DNA of 64,000 nucleotides from Torreya grandis (Eukaryota; Streptophyta; Pinopsida; Cupressales; Taxaceae), in NCBI GenBank assembly GCA_037957365.1, contig JARHVA010000122.1, positions 1,437,001 through 1,501,000 of the forward strand, read 5' to 3'. Positions 58,880-64,000 of this stretch are shown here, piece by piece; positions within the stretch are counted from its first letter, which is position 1; each line of letters starts with the position of its first letter. The position numbers and the translations under genes are program-made. Below the pieces are notes generated by a model. It saw nothing but the letters and a program-made list of their open reading frames with translations. It was not told the origin of the DNA and did no database searches.

Positions 58880-59889
58880 TTGAGTACATATGATCAAATC
58901 ATGTGCAATACTTAGTATAAATTGAGTACATTTTTGTAAGTCTCTCAAAAGACTAATCTAAGATTGACCATTAAATTATGATATTTGACATTGAATTATG
59001 AGTTTGTTGTTTTAGTTTCTTTTAGTTAGAATAGTGATTATATTTATTTTCCTTTTTTTTATTATGTTTTAATTTTCATTTCTATTTTTTCCCTCTCTTG
59101 ATTTTATTTCATTTCTTTTTCCTTATTTTGAGCTATAGAGATGTAAAAGAGATATCAAGAGATTGATAAATCACTTTGATAGAATCAGAAATCTTTCCTT
59201 CAAGATATTGTCTCTTCTATAGGCTTTACTCTATTGGATAGGTTAGATTAGATTATTTGAAATCTGATTCGCATATACGTATATTTAATAATTAAGATAT
59301 TTAATAAGTGCATCGTTCATTACTTGAATTGCATATTATTATTAGAACTTATAAAAACCCATATGCACATCTTAGAAACATATTGAGTACATATGATAAA
59401 ATCATGTGCAATACTTAGCATAAATTGAGTACATTTTTGTAAGTCCCTCAAAAGACTAATCTAAGATTGACCATTAAATTATGATATTTGACATTGAATT
59501 ATGAGTAAATCTATTATTTTAGTTGTTCTTAGTTAGAATAGTGAATATATTTATTTTCCTTTTTTTTGTGTTGTTTTAATTTGCGTTTCTATTTTTTCCC
59601 TTTCTTGCTTTTATTTCATTTCTTTTTCCTTCTTTTGAGCTATAGAGATGTAAAAGAGATATCAAGAGATTGATAAATCACTTTGATAGAATCAAAAATC
59701 TTTCCTTCAAGATATTGTCTCTTCTATAAGCTTTACTCTATTGGATAGATTAGATTAGATTATTTGAAATCTGATTCACATATACATATATTTAATAATT
59801 GATATATTTAATTAGTGCATCGTTCATTACTTGACTTGCATATTATTATTAGAACTTATAAAAACTCATATGCACATCTTAGAAACATT
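58880..59889 (+). repeat. Tandem duplication of 503 bp
   Basis: Copy 1 is 58880-59382 and copy 2 is 59383-59889, each starting TTGAGTACATATGAT and ending CATCTTAGAAACAT. Only a few percent of bases differ by eye, so it is younger than the LTR elements. No coding frame runs through it. Confidence 0.9.
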
Positions 59890-60417
59890 TGTTGCTTCTT
59901 AGAATCATTGTTATTCTAAAATTATAAAAATAAAGATATAAGATGCATCAAAATAGTCACTAATAAATTGTAGCATGTCCTTATAAATTTATGTTAGCCC
60001 CTATTTTCATGTTTTGAATTTGTAAGTGAGTTGTGGTTTGGTACAAGTTTTAATTTTATAAATTTATTATGTAAATTTTGATTGTCTATGATATCATTTT
60101 CAAATGGATATTTTTATAGTTCATTTTTTAGTTTCTTTAAAATAAATGTGTTGGTATCATTGATTTTTTTAGGTGCCAACTCTCAAACTATCAATGCAAA
60201 AGTTAATTCAAGAAATGGAATAGTGATTTCATCCTTAAAGGGAGTGTTTTGCATTGGTGATTCATGAAGTTGGCATTGAAAGGTTTTTTATTTTCAAAAT
60301 ATATACTCCTAGTTTGAGTGCTAGGAAATTAACAGGGGGTTAATTAAATGAAAATACCTTATTATCATATTTTAATAAACATTAACAAGAATAACCTTTT
60401 AAAAAAAAATTAGTTTA

Positions 60418-61090
60418 AAAAATCAACCAGAACCCAACATTCTTTTTCATGATCAAAATCATCTTCAACAGGGTTCTGATCACTTTCAACCAACAAATGC
60501 AAGTAACAATGCCAATGATCATGACATAGCTAATTTAAGGCAATCTAGTTCTGAAAGTGTTGATATTTCAACCTCACAACTAGTTCATGAAATTTGTCAC
60601 TATTCCATTAATAACAAGTCACATGAATAAAAAATTTCAAGGATTTTTCAAGCTGAATGGATTTCTAAATATCCTTTCATTGAACATGTTTCAAGTGAAA
60701 ACATAATGAGCCATCAAAAGAGTGTAAATGCAAGATATGTGTTCAAAACTAGGGAGGGATAAATGCTTGTACCTAAAACTAGATACCATAGATAAGTGTG
60801 TGAGAAAAGTGTATGACAATAAAATTATAAATGGAGAGGATAAATCAATGATACAGTGGAGAACAAAATAAGAGTCTCTTCATGTTAGGTATGCAAGTGA
60901 ATATGATGAATACCTAGCAAAATAATAAAATCTTTATACAAGTGGAAGAAATATTACTGCTTTATTTGAAAAAATGATGGGTCAACCAAATGTGAAAGTC
61001 TATACAATTTTATGTTTTTTTTACATTTTAAACAAAGGTCGACCAATGACTAATTATTCAGGTTATAAGGACATTCTATAATTTCTTGTT
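60418..61090 (+). pseudogene. hAT-like transposase or hAT-derived zinc-finger protein remnant
   Basis: Broken plus-strand frames give FQAEWISKYPFIEHV (about 60640), then a short Cys-poor region, RYASEYDEYLAK (about 60889), ALFEKMMGQPNVKV and LNKGRPMTNYSGYKDIL (about 61030-61079). The order F-x-x-x-W-x-x-K-[FY]-P followed later by [QK]GRPMT[DN] is one I associate with hAT-derived proteins of the C17orf113/ZNF862 type common in plant genomes. Stops and frame changes separate the blocks, and no hAT dimerisation domain is seen. It lies between the inverted arms at 57.7-58.9 and 61.7-64 kb. The assignment is from memory of the pattern and is moderate. Confidence 0.45.
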
Positions 61091-61608
61091 AATGTCTATT
61101 AAAATATAATTTCAGAATATTTTAATATTATTAATTTATGCCAAACAATGATTTTGGACATAGAGGAAGATGAGATCATTTTTAATGAATTATAATTTTT
61201 AAGTCAAAGTTAAGAAACAAACTTGACAATAATTTAGAGACTTACTTAAGGCTCTACACAACTAGATATAATGTCCTTGATTTTCCATTTGATAGAGCTC
61301 TAGTAATTTGGTAGTTTACATCTGAAAGAAGAGGATTGACTAATAATTATTCAAACATACTACACTCAAAGAGTTCTACAATATTGGATCTGAATCTAAC
61401 AATTTTTGAAGAGAATGCACATAATAATTATTAAGAACAAAATGAAGAAAATTGGCATGTTAAAATTTGAAATTTAGGCATTTAAAACCCGAGATTGAGC
61501 AAGGAAGTGTTCAAATTTGAGATTTATTTTATCAAGGTTTTGAGAATGCTTGTTCAAGATAATGTAGAGTATATAAATGATTAAGAGGTAATTTGTGTAT
61601 TTTTGTGT
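61091..61608. other. Degenerate sequence downstream of the hAT-like remnant
   Basis: Possibly the eroded 3' part of the same element: fragments such as DIEEDEIIFNEL are open, but no motif is recognisable. Confidence 0.3.
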
Positions 61609-62757
61609 TTTGTTTGATTAAGAGAACATGTTTATAATAGTTGTAAACTCTATTAAAGAGATGCATAAGTATATTATGGTGTTCCCTTGTTATTTTATAC
61701 CAAACTTATTTGAGTTATCTATAGTGTAATGAAATGTAAGTATTTATATTGGACCAATAGATTCACTTTATCCAATAACTTGTATAAATGACTAGAAAAT
61801 TTGAGAAAACCATCACATATGTATTCGAGCAACTTCCATTAATCCCACGGGCGACATGTTGGACTAACATTAAATTTTTCCTTGGCCCTTCAATATTCTG
61901 GCACCAATCCACTAAAAATGGGGCAATATCTCAACCTCAATCCTCATAGCTTTAATTCCACCTGCACCGTATTTAATGCTAGAAAAAAGATACACATTAA
62001 ATTTGAGAAATTGGGATGTGAAGTCATTTATGTCATTAACCTCTTTTCACGTTGTCTAGTTTTAAGCCTTGAAGATATAGAAATTTCAACTTACAAGTTT
62101 ATAATTATAGTTTTAGTTATTTATTATTAATTTTTTTAATTATTAAAACCATATAGAAGGAAGAGAATATTTATTTTATTCAGTTTTATAAATGTGTTAA
62201 AGACCACTTGTGACTTAGGACATAATACACTTGAGGTAATAATTATATTTTAGTTGGCATGGTTTGTTAATTGATATAATAAAATATTTGAAAGACCATT
62301 ATTGATTATAGATATGGTTACAATATTTTGGTAGATCTTATCATTATTGATTATGGATATGGTTAAGACATTTGAAATATAGTGTTTTAAACAAATATCT
62401 TTAAAGAAATATTTTTCAGAGAACTTATCATTATATTTATTCATTTCAAGACAGATAATTGTGCATGCAAACAACCGCTCTCAGTCTTTAGAATAAAAGA
62501 AACACAAATTCATACCTTGCAATCACAAGGAGACCGGTTTAGAAATTGTCTGCACTTTCATTTCCAACCTCTCATCCCAATATTTTGAATACCAAAGCTT
62601 CTCTTATGTCAATAGCTTACATAAATGAATTAAAAAATTGAGAAACTTTACATATGTATTCGAATAATTTACTTGTGCTTGAATACAAATGCATCTCTAT
62701 AATAGAGTTTACAACTGTTATAAACATGTTCTCTTAATCAAACAGAAGATTAAAAGT
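61609..62757. repeat. Imperfect palindromic block
   Basis: GATTAAGAGAACATGTTTAT and GTTGTAAACTCTATTA (about 61617-61665) are matched in inverted orientation at about 62695-62745 (TAATAGAGTTTACAACTGTT, ATAAACATGTTCTCTTAATC). The spacer contains the arm inverted to 57672-57865 and one copy of the dispersed repeat at 62236. Confidence 0.7.
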
Positions 62758-64000
62758 AGTTGTTTACATGCATAGTCATCTGTCTTGAAATAAATAAATA
62801 TAATGATAAGTTCTCTAAAAATCATTTTTTAAAAAATATTTGATGGCCATCCTCATTTTCCATAGTTCTCTTTCCCTATGGCCCCAAAGTTGGTTTATAC
62901 TCTATACTCTAATTTTTTGTCACAATTTTTGTTATACTTGATTTATTATATTATTTGGTTGGTATTTACCACATGTTTTAAACAAATAAGAAACTGATTT
63001 TTTCTGAGAAATACTCTTTTTAAACAAACAAAAAAATAATTTTCTCTAAGAAATACTCCTTTTAAACAAAGAAATAATGACATGCAAGATATTTCTTTTA
63101 AACAATGAACAAAGAACAAAATGAATAAATGCAACAGATCCTCATAATCACTTCAACCATATTCTAAGTAACCAAAAATACCCATTTCATAGATTTTGAA
63201 AACATATCAACATGCAACAAGTAAAAATCAGTGCAATGAATAAATATAATGATAAGTTCCTTAAAAAATATTTTTTTAAATATATTTACTTGCCATCCTC
63301 ACTTTTTATAGTTGTTTTGTCCTATGGCCCTATAGTCGGTTTATACCCTATACTTTGATTTTTTGTCATAATTTTTGCTATATTCAGTTTATCATATTAT
63401 CTAGTTGGTATTTAGCACATACTTATTTTAAACAAATAAGAAATTGATTTTTTCTGATAAATAATGACATTCAAGATACTTCTTTTAAACAATACACAAA
63501 GAACAAATTGAATAAATGTAATATATCCTCATAATCATATTATATTTTATTTTTAAATATTTAAGGTAATAATTATATTTTGATTGGCATGGTTTGTTAA
63601 TTGAAATCAAAAATATTTGAAAGGTCAATATGAATATGGTTAATACATTTTGACAGACCTTATTATATAGTTTATAATTTTAAAACAATGAAAATATTTT
63701 GAATATTTTTTCAATTATGCCATCCTCTTTTTTCATAGTTGTCTTATCCTATGGCCTAATAGATGGTTTATACTCTATACTCTAATTTTTTGTCACTATT
63801 TTTGCTATACGCAATTTATTATATTATTTGGTTGGTCTTTACCACATACTTATTTTAAACAAATAAAAAATTAATTTCTTTTGAGAAATAATGACGTGTA
63901 TGATACTTCTTTTAAACAATGTACAAAGAACAAACTGAATAAACACATTAGAGCCTTATGATCATATTATATTTTGATTTTATATATTTAAGATGATAAT
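62758..64000. repeat. Two to three tandem copies of a ~430 bp unit, inverted to 58.0-58.9 kb
   Basis: TATGGCC.., GGTTTATAC.CTATACT and ATTTTTTGTCA occur at about 62877, 63315 and 63750, each followed by TTGGT.TTTA[CG]CACAT and TTTTAAACAAATA. The reverse of this sequence is visible at about 58740-58870. The window ends inside the array. No gene. Confidence 0.75.

Overview
This window looks like intergenic heterochromatin from a large seed-plant nuclear genome, possibly a conifer or other gymnosperm. That guess rests on very AT-rich sequence, no intact host gene, old mutated Ty3/gypsy LTR retrotransposons inserted in one another, a decayed LINE, a hAT-like remnant, and many microsatellites and local duplications. 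I see no bacterial-type genes, rRNA, tRNA or CRISPR array. Every recognisable coding sequence belongs to a mobile element and carries stops or frameshifts.

Layout. 1-9.1 kb is gene-free, with microsatellites and a pyrimidine-rich stretch. 9,108-23,675 is element B, a minus-strand Ty3/gypsy element with ~1.4-1.5 kb LTRs, an initiator-Met PBS, gag and protease but no visible reverse transcriptase (RT). Inside it at 10,995-20,047 sits element A, a plus-strand element with ~2.9 kb LTRs and a perfect 5-bp target duplication (GGTTG); it carries gag, protease and an RNase H domain but no RT or integrase. 24.8-27.4 kb holds a tandemly duplicated, broken minus-strand coding sequence that I cannot assign. 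35.2-37.2 kb is three copies of a ~655 bp unit. 37.6-39.8 kb is a decayed LINE. 42,153-52,721 is element C, a minus-strand Tat-like Ty3/gypsy element flanked by ATTAT, with gag, protease, an extra RNase H, RT, RNase H and integrase. 55.2-56.9 kb is a gag-protease remnant (element D). 57.3-64 kb is a cluster of direct and inverted repeats around a 503 bp tandem duplication and a hAT-like transposase remnant.

How the parts relate. A and C appear to be relatives: both place an RNase H-like domain directly after protease, both LTRs have TGTTG...CAACA-type ends, and their LTRs share an exact 18-base hairpin sequence. A therefore looks like a deleted, non-autonomous form of a C-like lineage that would have needed RT and integrase supplied by a relative. 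B and D form a second pair (initiator-Met PBS, similar gag and protease, no RT seen). LTR divergence judged by eye is higher in B (~13% in its first ~210 bases) than in A (~8% over ~205), as expected if A landed in an older B.

All boundaries and identities were read by eye from the sequence; family names rest on motif recognition, not on searches.
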